Of a stretch of DNA of 64,000 nt, positions 25,692-34,249 are shown piece by piece. Position numbers and translations under genes: made by a program. The notes under the pieces were generated by a model. That model was not told where the DNA came from. It did no database searches and saw nothing but the letters and a program-made list of their open reading frames with translations. The DNA lies in assembly GCF_000964545.1 (NCBI RefSeq), contig NZ_BBVD01000003.1:124001-188000 (forward strand). Reading direction: 5' to 3'. Each line of letters opens with the position of its first letter. The stretch's first letter is position 1. The stretch comes from Comamonas thiooxydans (GTDB lineage Bacteria > Pseudomonadota > Gammaproteobacteria > Burkholderiales > Burkholderiaceae_C).

Positions 25692-26621
25692 TCAACGGGC
25701 CCAGCGCAGCACCAGCGGATCCAGCCGGCGTGCGATGTCGATGAGCTGGCGCCGCACCTCGGGATGCATGGGCGGCCAGGGCGAGCGCGGTGCATCGCAG
25801 GCGATCACGCCGCCCTCCTTCATCAGCGCCTTGGCGGCCAGAAAACCGGCCTGACGGTTTTCGTGGTTGATCAGCGGCAGCCAGCGCTGGTACTGCTCGA
25901 AGGCCTTGTCCTTGTCGCCTGCACGGTGCGCCTCGATGATGGGGCGAATGCCGTCGGCAAAGCCGCCGCCGGTCATGGCGCCGGTCGCTCCGGCCTCCAG
26001 ATCAGCCAGCAGCGTGATGGCTTCCTCGCCGTCCCAGGGGCCTTCGATGGCTTCGCCGCCCAGCGCGATCAGCTCGCGCAGCTTGCCCGCCGCACCCGCG
26101 GTTTCCATCTTGAAGTAGCTGACCTGCTCGATCTCCCTGGCCATGCGGGCCAGAAAGGCGGGCGACAGCGGCGTGCCCGCGGCCGGCGCATCCTGGACCA
26201 TGATGGGAATGTCGATGGCGTCGGACACGCCCTGGTAGAAGACCTGCACCTGGGCTTCGCCAAAGCGGAAGGTGGCGCCGTGGTAAGGCGGCATGACCAT
26301 GACCATGGCGGCGCCCATGTCCTGTGCGCGGCGGCTGCGCTCGGCGCAGATCTTGGTACTGGTGTGCGTGGTGGTCACGATCACGGGCACACGGCCGCCC
26401 ACATGCTCCAGGGCCGTTCGCGTGAGGACTTCGCGCTCCTCGTCCGAGACCAGGAACTGCTCAGAGAAATTGGCCAGGATGCACAGGCCGTCGACGCCGG
26501 AGTCGATCATGAAGTCCAGGCAGCGCTTCTGGCTGGTCAGGTCCAGCGTGCCATCCTCGTGGAAGGTGGTGGGCACGACGGGGAAGATGCCCCGGTAACG
26601 GGGATTGGAGAGTCCGGGCAT
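25692..26621 (-). CDS. DHDPS/NAL-family dehydratase, AraD type (2-keto-3-deoxypentonate dehydratase)
   Basis: A 309-aa TIM-barrel aldolase-superfamily enzyme. The Schiff-base lysine is Lys171 in SYFKMETAGA. The region GLCILANFSEQFLVSDEER and the strand MVMVMPPYHGATFR match the L-2-keto-3-deoxyarabonate dehydratase (AraD) of Azospirillum-type pentose pathways as I remember it. That enzyme removes water and the hydroxyl to give alpha-ketoglutarate semialdehyde. The frame is open to 27524, but that part is antisense to the enolase gene frame; ATG 26621 is the sensible start. It lies 11 bp after the enolase-family gene. Confidence 0.85.
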   Translation of the reverse strand: MPGLSNPRYRGIFPVVPTTFHEDGTLDLTSQKRCLDFMIDSGVDGLCILANFSEQFLVSDEEREVLTRTALEHVGGRVPVIVTTTHTSTKICAERSRRAQDMGAAMVMVMPPYHGATFRFGEAQVQVFYQGVSDAIDIPIMVQDAPAAGTPLSPAFLARMAREIEQVSYFKMETAGAAGKLRELIALGGEAIEGPWDGEEAITLLADLEAGATGAMTGGGFADGIRPIIEAHRAGDKDKAFEQYQRWLPLINHENRQAGFLAAKALMKEGGVIACDAPRSPWPPMHPEVRRQLIDIARRLDPLVLRWAR

Positions 26622-26632
26622 GCTGCGTCTCC

Positions 26633-27805
26633 TCAATCGATGATGTGGAACTGGTCGAGGTACTCGGTCTTGAGCGTGAGGCCCAGGCCCGGCACGTCGT
26701 CGCGCAGCTGCAGGAAGCCGTTGTCGGCAACCGGTTCGCCATCGAAGATGTACCAGAACAGCTCGTTGCCGACTTCCACATCGAAGATGGGGAAGTACTC
26801 GGCCATGGGCGAGGCCAGCGTGCTCATGGTCAGGTGGTAGTTGTGCATCTGGCCGGCGTGCGGGATCACAGGCACGGAATAGGCCTCGCACAAGGCATTG
26901 ATCTTGTGCGCCGCCGTGATGCCGCCCACGCGGTTGGTGTCGTACTGCACGACGGAGACGGCCTTCTTGTCCAGCAGCTGCTTGAAGCCGTAGAGCGAAA
27001 ACTCGTGCTCGCCGCCCGAGATGGGAACGATGTTCATGGCGTTGAGCTCGGCGTAGCCGTCGATGTCGTCGGCGATCACGGGCTCTTCCAGCCAGCGCGG
27101 CTCGAACCTGGCCAGCTTGGGCAGCATGCGCTTGGCGTACTCCAGGTTCCAGCCCATATAGCACTCCAGCATCAGGTCGGTGTCGTAGCCGATCACTTCG
27201 CGGATGGCCTCGACGGACTTGAGGTTCTCTTTCACGCCCTCCTGCAAATGGGCCGGGCCGTAGCCAAAGCGCATCTTGAAGGCCTTGAAACCCTGGTCCA
27301 GGAATTTCTGGGCTTCGTCCTGCATCTCTTTCAGGTCGGTGCGGTAGAGCTTGCTGTAGTAGCAGGGAATCTTTTCCTTGGTGCGCCCGCCCAGCAGCTT
27401 GAACACGGGCTTGTTCACGCTCTTGCCCAGGATGTCCCAGATGGCCAGATCCACGGCCGAGATGGCGGCCATGGTCACGCCCTTGCGGCCCCAGGCATGG
27501 GTGGCGCGGTACATGCGCTGCCACAGGTATTCGTAGTCCCAGGGGTCCTGACCGATGACCAGGGGCGCCAGGTACTCGTCGATGATGGCCTTGGCGATTT
27601 TGGGCGCCAGGGCCACATTGCCCAGACCGATGATGCCGTCATCGGTTTCGATCTCGACCACGGTCCACGAATGAAAGCGGAAGGTGCTCATGGACTCGGT
27701 GTTGGAGTACACCAGATCCATGGCGTTGGAGCAGAAGTTGCCCTGGGGCGGAACGGTCTTGCCCTTCCATTCATAGACACGGGCGCGGACGGACTTGATC
27801 TTCAT
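26633..27805 (-). CDS. Enolase-superfamily acid-sugar dehydratase (rhamnonate/aldonate dehydratase-like)
   Basis: A 390-aa enzyme of the mandelate racemase branch. It has the capping domain at 1-130 and a barrel with Lys177 (KAFKMRFG), metal ligands Glu214 (LMLECYMG), Glu240 (RWLEEPV) and Glu266 (SGGEHEF), and His316 (VIPHAGQMH). The C-terminal NELFWYIFDGEP strongly recalls L-rhamnonate and related pentonate dehydratases. It should dehydrate an aldonate to a 2-keto-3-deoxy acid, the substrate of the next gene. The exact sugar (arabinonate, xylonate, lyxonate, rhamnonate) cannot be read here. Confidence 0.85.
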   Translation of the reverse strand: MKIKSVRARVYEWKGKTVPPQGNFCSNAMDLVYSNTESMSTFRFHSWTVVEIETDDGIIGLGNVALAPKIAKAIIDEYLAPLVIGQDPWDYEYLWQRMYRATHAWGRKGVTMAAISAVDLAIWDILGKSVNKPVFKLLGGRTKEKIPCYYSKLYRTDLKEMQDEAQKFLDQGFKAFKMRFGYGPAHLQEGVKENLKSVEAIREVIGYDTDLMLECYMGWNLEYAKRMLPKLARFEPRWLEEPVIADDIDGYAELNAMNIVPISGGEHEFSLYGFKQLLDKKAVSVVQYDTNRVGGITAAHKINALCEAYSVPVIPHAGQMHNYHLTMSTLASPMAEYFPIFDVEVGNELFWYIFDGEPVADNGFLQLRDDVPGLGLTLKTEYLDQFHIID

Positions 27806-27865
27806 ACAGACCTCGAAAGAAAAGAGTGAGTAGGACAGGCGGCCCAGGCCGCCCGGGAAACGGGC

Positions 27866-28915
27866 TCAGACGGCTGGGGCAGCTTGGCGATCACGGTGGG
27901 CGGCCCCCATGCGTGCGGCAATCTGCAGCGCCTGCAAGGTGGCCTCCACATTGGCCTTGCCCTGGCCTGCGATGTCGTAGGCCGTGCCGTGGGCCGGCGT
28001 GGTGATGGGAATCGGCAGACCACCCTGCACCGTCACCCCACGTGAGAAGCCCAGCAGCTTGATCGCTATCTGGCCCTGGTCGTGGTACATGGTCACGATG
28101 GCCTGGTACTCGCCGGCCTGTGCCTTGAGAAAGATGGTGTCGGCCGGAAACGGGCCGTGGAACGGCGCATCGCTGGGCCAGTCGCGCGCCTGCAGGGCCT
28201 GCACTGCGGGCGCGATGATGTCGATTTCCTCGCGGCCGCAGGTGCCGCCGTCGCCGTTGTGCGGGTTGAAGCCGGCAATCGCCACCTTGGGAGCAGCCAG
28301 GCCGCTGGCGCGCAAGGCCTTGTAGATCAGCTCGGCCGCCTGGGTTATGCGCTCCACGCTCAGGTAGCCGGCCACATCCTTGAGGGGTACATGCGAGGAA
28401 ATGCGCGAGGTCCAGAGATCGCCCAGCGTGTTGAACTCGCAGAAGTAGCCGGTCACGCCCAGGTACTCGGCAAAGTGGTGCAGCTCGTCCTCGTGGCGCA
28501 GACCGCCAAGCTTCATGGCCTGCTTGTTCAAGGGCGCAAAGCAGATGGCGTCGATATCGCCGCCCAGGGCCGCATCCATGCATTGGTCTAGCACCTGCAG
28601 CACCGAGCGGCCGCCCGCCGCTCCCACCTGCCCCGGCACCACATCGGCCTGGGCGACGGTGTCCACGGCCACAAAGGCCGGCAGCCGCGTATCGGCACGC
28701 TCGCGCGCAGCGGACAGGCCGGCCAGCGGAACCGTTGCAACCTGCAGTCCGGCGATGCGCTGGCCTTGCTCCCAGAGCCAGGGATCGCCGATCAGCACCA
28801 GGTTCGCCTGCTCGGTGGCTTGCGGCCTGGCCAGCAAACGCGCAATCAGTTCGGCGCCGATGCCGGAAGGATCGCCCAGGGTCAGGGCGACAACGGGAAG
28901 AGAAGCCTTGCTCAT
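27866..28915 (-). CDS. PdxA-family NAD-dependent dehydrogenase
   Basis: A 349-aa member of the 4-hydroxythreonine-4-phosphate dehydrogenase family. Metal-ligand histidines fall in the expected places: His175 (SSHVPL), His219 (GFNPHNGD) and His278 (MYHDQGQIAIK). The N-terminus VVALTLGDPSGIGAEL is typical. Its place in a sugar-acid operon, next to a Bug protein, argues against a pyridoxine role. PdxA paralogues act on 4-phospho-threonate or erythronate (PdxA2) or on diol dicarboxylates (TphB). No DUF1537 kinase, the usual PdxA2 partner, is present, so the substrate is open. Confidence 0.83.
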   Translation of the reverse strand: MSKASLPVVALTLGDPSGIGAELIARLLARPQATEQANLVLIGDPWLWEQGQRIAGLQVATVPLAGLSAARERADTRLPAFVAVDTVAQADVVPGQVGAAGGRSVLQVLDQCMDAALGGDIDAICFAPLNKQAMKLGGLRHEDELHHFAEYLGVTGYFCEFNTLGDLWTSRISSHVPLKDVAGYLSVERITQAAELIYKALRASGLAAPKVAIAGFNPHNGDGGTCGREEIDIIAPAVQALQARDWPSDAPFHGPFPADTIFLKAQAGEYQAIVTMYHDQGQIAIKLLGFSRGVTVQGGLPIPITTPAHGTAYDIAGQGKANVEATLQALQIAARMGAAHRDRQAAPAV

Positions 28916-28917
28916 GC

Positions 28918-29895
28918 TCAGTCCAGCTTGATGTTGTTCTTGCGAATGATGTCGCCGAAGCGCTTGTACTCGGCGAGGTGAAAACTGCCGAAGTCGGCCT
29001 GGGGCATGGGCCGCAGCTCGGCACCCACGGCTTCGAGACGGGTCTTGGTCTCGGGCATGGCGATGACCTTGTTGACCTCGTCATGCACTTTCTGCTGAAC
29101 CGCCTTGGGCGTGGAGGCCGGCATGTAGATGCCGTACCAGGCGCTGATTTCCACGTCGCGCAGACCCGCTTCGGCCATGGTCGGCACCTGGGGCAGCTGA
29201 GGGTTGCGCTGGGGCGAAGTGACCGCCAGGGCACGCAGCTTGCCGGCCTTGATCTGGCCTATGACCGAGGGCATGGTGTCGAAGCTCATCTGCACCTGGC
29301 CGCTGACCAGATCGACCAGGGCGGCAGCGCTGCCCTTGTAGGGCACGTGGGTGATCTGAATGCCTGCGGCATCCTTGAACACCTCGGCAGCGATATGCTG
29401 GGTGCTGCCCGTGCCGCTGCTTGCGAAATTGATCTGATTGGGATTCTTCCTGGCCATGGCCACCAGCTCCGCCACCGTGTTGGCGGCAACGGAGTTGCCC
29501 ACCACCAGCACATTGGGCACCGAGCCGACAAAGGCCACGGGAACCAGGTCCCGGTTGTTGTCATAGCCGAGCTTGAGCAGATGCGGCGCGATGGCATGGG
29601 CCGTGACCACGCCCATGACCATGGTGTGCCCATCCGTGGCCTTGGCCGTCATGTCCACCGCCAGCGTGTTGGAGACGCCGGGCCGGTTCTCCACGATCAC
29701 CGGCTGCTTGAGCAGCGGCCCCAGCCTGTCGGCCACGGCGCGGGCCATGGCATCGGTGCCGCCTCCGGGCGCAGAACCCACCAGCATGCGCACGGGCTTG
29801 ACGGGCCAGTTAGCCGAGTCTTGTGCCTGGACCTGCCAGGGCAGCACGGCGGCGCCGCACAGAGCGGCTATGGAAAGTAGATGACGTCTTTGCAC
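28918..29895 (-). CDS. Bug/TctC-family periplasmic solute-binding protein
   Basis: A 325-aa protein with a signal peptide (LLSIAALCGAAVLPWQVQAQ) and the Bug fold: WPVKPVRMLVGSAPGGGTDAMAR at the start of the mature protein, NRPGVSNTLA and NFASSGTGSTQHIAAE. Bug proteins bind carboxylates for tripartite tricarboxylate transporters, but no TctA/TctB membrane genes are in the window. The start is GTG with AAGGAG upstream. It is the first gene of the sugar-acid operon and is divergent from a LysR gene. Confidence 0.9.
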   Translation of the reverse strand: MQRRHLLSIAALCGAAVLPWQVQAQDSANWPVKPVRMLVGSAPGGGTDAMARAVADRLGPLLKQPVIVENRPGVSNTLAVDMTAKATDGHTMVMGVVTAHAIAPHLLKLGYDNNRDLVPVAFVGSVPNVLVVGNSVAANTVAELVAMARKNPNQINFASSGTGSTQHIAAEVFKDAAGIQITHVPYKGSAAALVDLVSGQVQMSFDTMPSVIGQIKAGKLRALAVTSPQRNPQLPQVPTMAEAGLRDVEISAWYGIYMPASTPKAVQQKVHDEVNKVIAMPETKTRLEAVGAELRPMPQADFGSFHLAEYKRFGDIIRKNNIKLD

Positions 29896-29967
29896 ATTTG
29901 TCTCCTTGGCTTTTTTATTTCATCGCAGCCCGATGCTAGGGAAGGCGCTGATATGCGTAAATTGAAA

Positions 29968-29987
29968 GTTATTGATTAATCGATAAC
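29968..29987. promoter_or_regulatory. Palindromic operator candidate for the sugar-acid operon
   Basis: GTTATTGATTAATCGATAAC is a 20-bp palindrome with one mismatched pair, centred between the divergent Bug (29895) and LysR (30011) start codons. It is the obvious candidate binding site for the adjacent LysR-type regulator. Confidence 0.55.
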
Positions 29988-30010
29988 CTGAAGCAATAAG
30001 AAGCCATGCC

Positions 30011-30955
30011 ATGGGATCGATAGACAAGCGCGACAACACGCCACAGTTGCTGAACCGGCTGCGCATGCGCCAGGTGGCCTTGATACTGGCCATCGACGAG
30101 CGCCAAACCTTGCGCGCGGCAGCGGCCGAGCTCGGCCTGACCCAGCCTGCCGCCACCAAGATGCTGCAGGAGCTCGAAGACGCCCTGGGCCAGCCGCTGT
30201 TCGAGCGCGTGGGCCGCCGGCTGCAGCGCAATGCGGCCGGAGAGCGGGTGCTGGAATATTTCCGTTCGCTGCGCGGCAATATCGAGGCCCTGAATCGCGA
30301 ACTGGGCGAGCTGCGCCAGGGAAGCTCGGGACGGCTGGCCGTGGGCAGCATCATGGCCGCGTCACCCGGGCGGCTCACCCAGGCCTTGCTGGAGCTGAAA
30401 AAGCAGCTTCCCCTGCTGGAGCTGGAAGTGGCCGTGGACACCAGCGATCGCTTGCTGGCCCAGTTGCGTGAAGGGGTGCTGGAGGTGGTCGTCGGGCGCA
30501 TGACCAATGAAGCCGGCAGCGATTGCAGCTTTCACGCTATCGATGACGAGCAACTGGCCTTCATCGTGTGCGAGGGACATCCGCTGCTGTCGCTGCAGCG
30601 GCCCGGTCTGCAGGCTTTGCAGGGACATGGCTGGGTCATGCAGCCGCCCGGCAGCCCCATGCGCAGCTTGATCGAGCAAGAGTTCCGCGAGCACAGTCTG
30701 CCGCTGCCGCGCGGTCTGATCGAAACCGGCTCCATACTCACCACCATCAATCTGGTGCGCAGCTCGAACATGGTGGGAGTGATTCCGCGCACGGTGGCGG
30801 ACCTTCATGCCGCCCACGGCATGCTGCATATCCTGCCGTATCGGACCAAGCACAGTCTGGAGGCCTACGGCAGCCTGGTACGCAAGGACAGGCCCATCAG
30901 CCGCTCGGCACAGATGTTCCTGGATCTGCTGCACCATCAACGTACGGTTGCCTGA
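30011..30955 (+). CDS. LysR-type regulator of the sugar-acid operon
   Basis: A 314-aa LysR-family protein. Its HTH lies at about residues 18-75 (LRMRQVALILAIDERQTLRAAAAELGLTQPAATKMLQELE), of the GbpR/CbbR-like subclass in which the HTH is preceded by LNRLRMRQ. A typical effector domain follows. It is divergent from the Bug-pdxA-enolase-araD-ALDH operon, so I infer that it senses the transported acid or a pathway intermediate. A short TTTAGC/GCTAAA repeat lies about 60 bp after the stop. Confidence 0.9.
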   Translation: MGSIDKRDNTPQLLNRLRMRQVALILAIDERQTLRAAAAELGLTQPAATKMLQELEDALGQPLFERVGRRLQRNAAGERVLEYFRSLRGNIEALNRELGELRQGSSGRLAVGSIMAASPGRLTQALLELKKQLPLLELEVAVDTSDRLLAQLREGVLEVVVGRMTNEAGSDCSFHAIDDEQLAFIVCEGHPLLSLQRPGLQALQGHGWVMQPPGSPMRSLIEQEFREHSLPLPRGLIETGSILTTINLVRSSNMVGVIPRTVADLHAAHGMLHILPYRTKHSLEAYGSLVRKDRPISRSAQMFLDLLHHQRTVA

Positions 30956-31114
30956 ACAGCGTCTGGCATTCGCTCGAAGTCGATCTTTGCGCACTAGTCA
31001 GGTCAGCCCAAATTTAGCCCGGAGTGCTAAAAACCGTCCACCTCCACTTTTCCAAATGCCTTGAGCCTTGAGCCTCAAGCGCAGGCATTGCACGGTGGCG
31101 GAAACGCACAAACC

Positions 31115-32059
31115 TTACCGGGAATGGACCGCATCCTCAGGATTCAGCAAAGCCGGAATCTCGGCCACCAGCGCGTCGATGGCCACCCGCAACTTGCAAC
31201 GTAATTGCCGTGCCTGTGGCCAGAGTGCATGGATCTCATAGGAGCGTGCCCGATAGTCGGGCAGGATATGTACCAGCTCTCCACGCTTGGCATAGCTGCT
31301 CAGCAGCCAGCAAGGGACCCAGGCAATGCCATAGCCCGCCACAGCAGCAGCGGCAATGGCCTGTATATCGTCCATGCTGATCTGGGAGTGCACCTGCAGG
31401 CGGTAGTCCGAGCTGCCGCCTCGCCCAGCAACTGGCGAAACATTCCACGGGGCGACGACACCCGAGTGCGAGTAACTGATGACCGCATGACCATCGAGCT
31501 CCTCCAGTTTGCCGGGCGTGCCGTGGCGTGCCAGATAGGCCGGGGAAGCTCCGATGCTGATGTGCTGCGTGCCCAGCAGGCGCGCAGACAAGGTGCCGCT
31601 GTCTTGCAGTGGGCCTATGCGTATGGCCAGGTCAAATCCCTCCTCGATCAGATCGACTGTACGGTCGCCAAACGACAGATCGATGCTCAGCTGCGGATAC
31701 AGACGCGTCAGATTCAGCAGTATTGGCGCCACGCACAGCTGCCCAAAGCCTTCTGGCACGCTGACCCGTAGGCGCCCGATGGGCTCCATGCGGCCACTGT
31801 CCAGATCCGCCTCGGCTGCATCCAGCTCCTTGAGTGCACGGGTGCAGCGCTCGTAGTAGATCTGTCCTTCCGCAGTCAGGGTCTGGGTACGCGTATTGCG
31901 CTGCAGTAGCCTCGAGCCCAGACGTGCCTCCAGCCTGGCAACGGCCTTGCCCACGGCAGAGCGCGTCACGCCAAGCCGCTTGGCAGCAGCAGTGAAGCCG
32001 CCCGCTTCCACCACCTGCACAAAGGTGGAGACTCCTTCCAGAGGGTCTTGCACAGTCAT
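31115..32059 (-). CDS. LysR-type regulator, divergent from a DHA2 exporter
   Basis: A 314-aa LysR-type protein with HTH residues 10-65 (VSTFVQVVEAGGFTAAAKRLGVTRSAVGKAVARLEARLGSRLLQRNTRT), the CrgA/AaeR-like form in which Ser-Ala-Val follows the turn. Divergent placement next to the MFS exporter gene suggests that it controls that gene. The 127-bp shared region contains a CGTTCTG-CGC-CAGAACG palindrome. Confidence 0.9.
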   Translation of the reverse strand: MTVQDPLEGVSTFVQVVEAGGFTAAAKRLGVTRSAVGKAVARLEARLGSRLLQRNTRTQTLTAEGQIYYERCTRALKELDAAEADLDSGRMEPIGRLRVSVPEGFGQLCVAPILLNLTRLYPQLSIDLSFGDRTVDLIEEGFDLAIRIGPLQDSGTLSARLLGTQHISIGASPAYLARHGTPGKLEELDGHAVISYSHSGVVAPWNVSPVAGRGGSSDYRLQVHSQISMDDIQAIAAAAVAGYGIAWVPCWLLSSYAKRGELVHILPDYRARSYEIHALWPQARQLRCKLRVAIDALVAEIPALLNPEDAVHSR

Positions 32060-32140
32060 GTCGATTGGATCCTTCAGCTCCCCAATGATGGGAAATCAAC
32101 GCGTAAATTTAAGAATTTTATTCCCATAGACTCGCGTTGA

Positions 32141-32157
32141 ACGTTCTGCGCCAGAAC
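32141..32157. promoter_or_regulatory. Palindrome upstream of the DHA2 exporter gene
   Basis: CGTTCTG-cgc-CAGAACG is a perfect 7-bp inverted repeat 30 bp before the exporter start codon. A wider CAACGCG...CGCGTTG pair flanks it upstream. Either could be a regulator site. Confidence 0.4.
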
Positions 32158-32186
32158 GCAGTTTCCCTTTTCTGGAGTGCGCAACC

Positions 32187-33761
32187 ATGTCCTCGAATGA
32201 TGTTGATCTCTTGAACACCAGCAGCCTGGAGCCGGCACCGACCCGGCGCAATCGCATTGCGCTGCTATCGGTCTGTCTGGCCTCACTGATGTTCAGCCTT
32301 GAAATCTCCAGCGTGCCTGTCATCTTGCCCACGCTGGAGTCCGTTCTGCACAGTGACTTCAAAGACATTCAGTGGATCATGAATGCCTACACCATCGCCT
32401 GCGTCTCGGTGCTCATGGCCACCGGGACACTGGCAGACCGGTTTGGCCGCAAGCGGGTCTTTCTGATCTCCATAGCCCTCTTTGCGTTTTCATCGCTGCT
32501 GTGCGGCCTGGCATGGAACACACCGATGCTGATTGCCAGCCGCGTGTTCCAGGGGGCCAGCGGCGGCGCCATGCTGATCTGCCTGGTAGCCGTCCTCTCG
32601 CATCAATTTCCGCAAGGCGCCGAGCGCAGCCGCGCCTTCAGTACCTGGGGAGTCATGCTCGGCATAGGCTTGGGCTTTGGCCCGCTGATTGGCGGCATGA
32701 TCGTGGCCCTATCGGACTGGCGCTGGGTGTTCTGGGTACACGTGCTGATTGCCACGCTGACTTTCTTTCTGGCCACCATCGCCGTGCAGGAATCGCATGA
32801 CCCCAAGGCCGGCGCGCTGGATCTTGCGGGCATCGTCACGCTGTCCCTCGCAGTATTCGGCCTGGCCTTCTTTGTGACGCAGGGCTCCGATACCGGTTTT
32901 GGCAGCATGTCTGCGCTGGCCGCCATGGCTGTGGGTCTGCTGAGTTTTGCGACCTTTGTGTGGGTGGAACTGCGTGCCCAGCATCCCATGTTCGACTTCT
33001 CCGTCTTTCGGGTGCGCAATTTCTCCGGTGCGCTGATGGGCTCCATGGGCATGAACTTCAGCTTCTGGGCATTCATCATCTACCTGCCCATCTATTTTCA
33101 GAGTGCGCTAGGTCAGGATGTCACGGCCGCCGGCGTCTCGCTGCTAGCCTACACCCTTCCCACGCTGGTGTTCCCGGTAGTTGGAGAACGCATCGCCATG
33201 CGCTATGGCCCGCGTATCGCCATTCCACTGGGGCTATTCGCCATCGGTCTTGGATTCATGCTGATGCTCGCTGGCAGCCAGCTCGCCAACAGCCACTGGC
33301 TTTACGTGCTGCCGGGCTGCCTGATTGCCGGCGCAGGGCTGGGCATCACCAACACCCCGGTGACCAATACCACCACGGCAGCGGTCTCCAGCGCACGCGC
33401 CGGCATGGCGTCCGGCATCGACATGAGTGCCCGCATGATTACGCTGTCGATCAATATCGCGCTGATGGGTTTCCTGCTGGTGCATGGCGTGCAGCAGCAC
33501 CTGCAAACCGCATTGCATGAACCCGTAGATGCTGCTGCGCTGCGCGAGATGGCCAACGGCATTGTCTCTGGCAACCTGCAAGCCCTGTACGCCCTGCAGG
33601 CAGGCGCTGACGCAGCCACTTCGCCGCAGGCACTGACAGACATTGCCCGCGAGGCGCTGGTACACAGCTTTGGCGGCGTAATGCTCTATGCCGCCATCGC
33701 CGTGTGGCTGCTGGCACTGGGCAGCTTTGTGATCTTTTCGGGTCGCAGGCCAGCCCGGTGA
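32187..33761 (+). CDS. MFS transporter, DHA2 (EmrB/QacA) family
   Basis: A 524-aa inner-membrane transporter with about 14 predicted helices. Motif A-like GTLADRFGRKRVFLIS lies between helices 2 and 3, the antiporter motif C-like GIGLGFGPLIGGMIV is in helix 5, and SLMFSLEISSVPVILPTLE is in helix 1. DHA2 proteins expel drugs or toxic compounds by proton antiport. No EmrA-type membrane-fusion gene is present. Probably regulated by the divergent LysR; a decayed transposase follows directly. Confidence 0.92.
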   Translation: MSSNDVDLLNTSSLEPAPTRRNRIALLSVCLASLMFSLEISSVPVILPTLESVLHSDFKDIQWIMNAYTIACVSVLMATGTLADRFGRKRVFLISIALFAFSSLLCGLAWNTPMLIASRVFQGASGGAMLICLVAVLSHQFPQGAERSRAFSTWGVMLGIGLGFGPLIGGMIVALSDWRWVFWVHVLIATLTFFLATIAVQESHDPKAGALDLAGIVTLSLAVFGLAFFVTQGSDTGFGSMSALAAMAVGLLSFATFVWVELRAQHPMFDFSVFRVRNFSGALMGSMGMNFSFWAFIIYLPIYFQSALGQDVTAAGVSLLAYTLPTLVFPVVGERIAMRYGPRIAIPLGLFAIGLGFMLMLAGSQLANSHWLYVLPGCLIAGAGLGITNTPVTNTTTAAVSSARAGMASGIDMSARMITLSINIALMGFLLVHGVQQHLQTALHEPVDAAALREMANGIVSGNLQALYALQAGADAATSPQALTDIAREALVHSFGGVMLYAAIAVWLLALGSFVIFSGRRPAR

Positions 33762-33764
33762 CTT

Positions 33765-34100
33765 TTATGGCGCTCCATGCCGATGGGCAAGAATCTGCTC
33801 GCTGATCTGCAACTTGGTTGCCTGCATTGCCATGGACATCGATTTCCTGCCGGGGCTGCAAGCGGCAGGCCTCGACAACATCGCAGGATTGGCAGCCGTG
33901 CCACCTGCTGTGTGCTCCAGGCCAGAATCAGCATCCATGCCGAAGTACCACTGCTTGCCTCTCCCGCTCTGGTGCATCTCTTCACCATGCACCTTGTTTC
34001 TATTCTTGGTGAATGTCAGTGCAGCACTCCAGGTAGCGTCCACGTTGGTGCCTGCGTGCGGCATAGCTCTGCCCAATGCACTGCCGTGGCAAATTCATGA
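33765..34100 (-). pseudogene. Decayed IS5-type transposase fragment
   Basis: On the minus strand one frame reads KNRNKVHGEEMHQSGRGK, then QWYFGMDADSGLEHTAGGTAAN, which matches the IS5-family core (EMHQTKKGKQWYFGMKAHIGVDADSGLVHT-like) with a small internal deletion. A second frame continues with HGNAGNQVADQRADSCPSAW, matching the GDAGYQG...WHVAMR part of the same family. The gene is frameshifted and truncated at both ends. I found no clear terminal inverted repeats. It separates the exporter from the BKACE cluster. Confidence 0.65.
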
Positions 34101-34230
34101 CACGCTCCAAGTCGATCAAAGACTGCGGTACTTTGGCACCGCCTGCGATTTGCTCAATCGTGTCGGCGACTCCTCACGGATAGAAGAGGCACATCGCAAT
34201 TTATTTAAAAATCAGGATATTTATCCCAAT

Positions 34231-34249
34231 AAATTTGTTTAACAAATTT
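34231..34249. promoter_or_regulatory. FadR/FCD-type GntR operator candidate
   Basis: AAATTTGTTTAACAAATTT is a perfect 9+1+9 palindrome. Its core TTGT-TTA-ACAA fits the TNGTNNNACNA consensus known for FadR-subfamily GntR regulators, and such a regulator is coded at 36116-36811 in the same cluster. It overlaps the TTG that would open the longest frame of the next gene, which supports the later start at 34301. Confidence 0.6.

Noticed and set aside
26622..27524. Upstream extension of the AraD-type gene to 610 aa
   Set aside because: It overlaps the enolase-family gene in another frame on the same strand and has low-complexity Arg/Ala content.
31013..31031. TTTAGC-N7-GCTAAA as a second CIRCE element
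   Set aside because: The arms are too short and the spacer is 7, not 9. It follows a LysR gene rather than preceding a heat-shock gene.
33814..34242. A plus-strand 142-aa frame in the exporter-BKACE gap
   Set aside because: It is antisense to recognisable transposase remnants and has no start signal or family resemblance.
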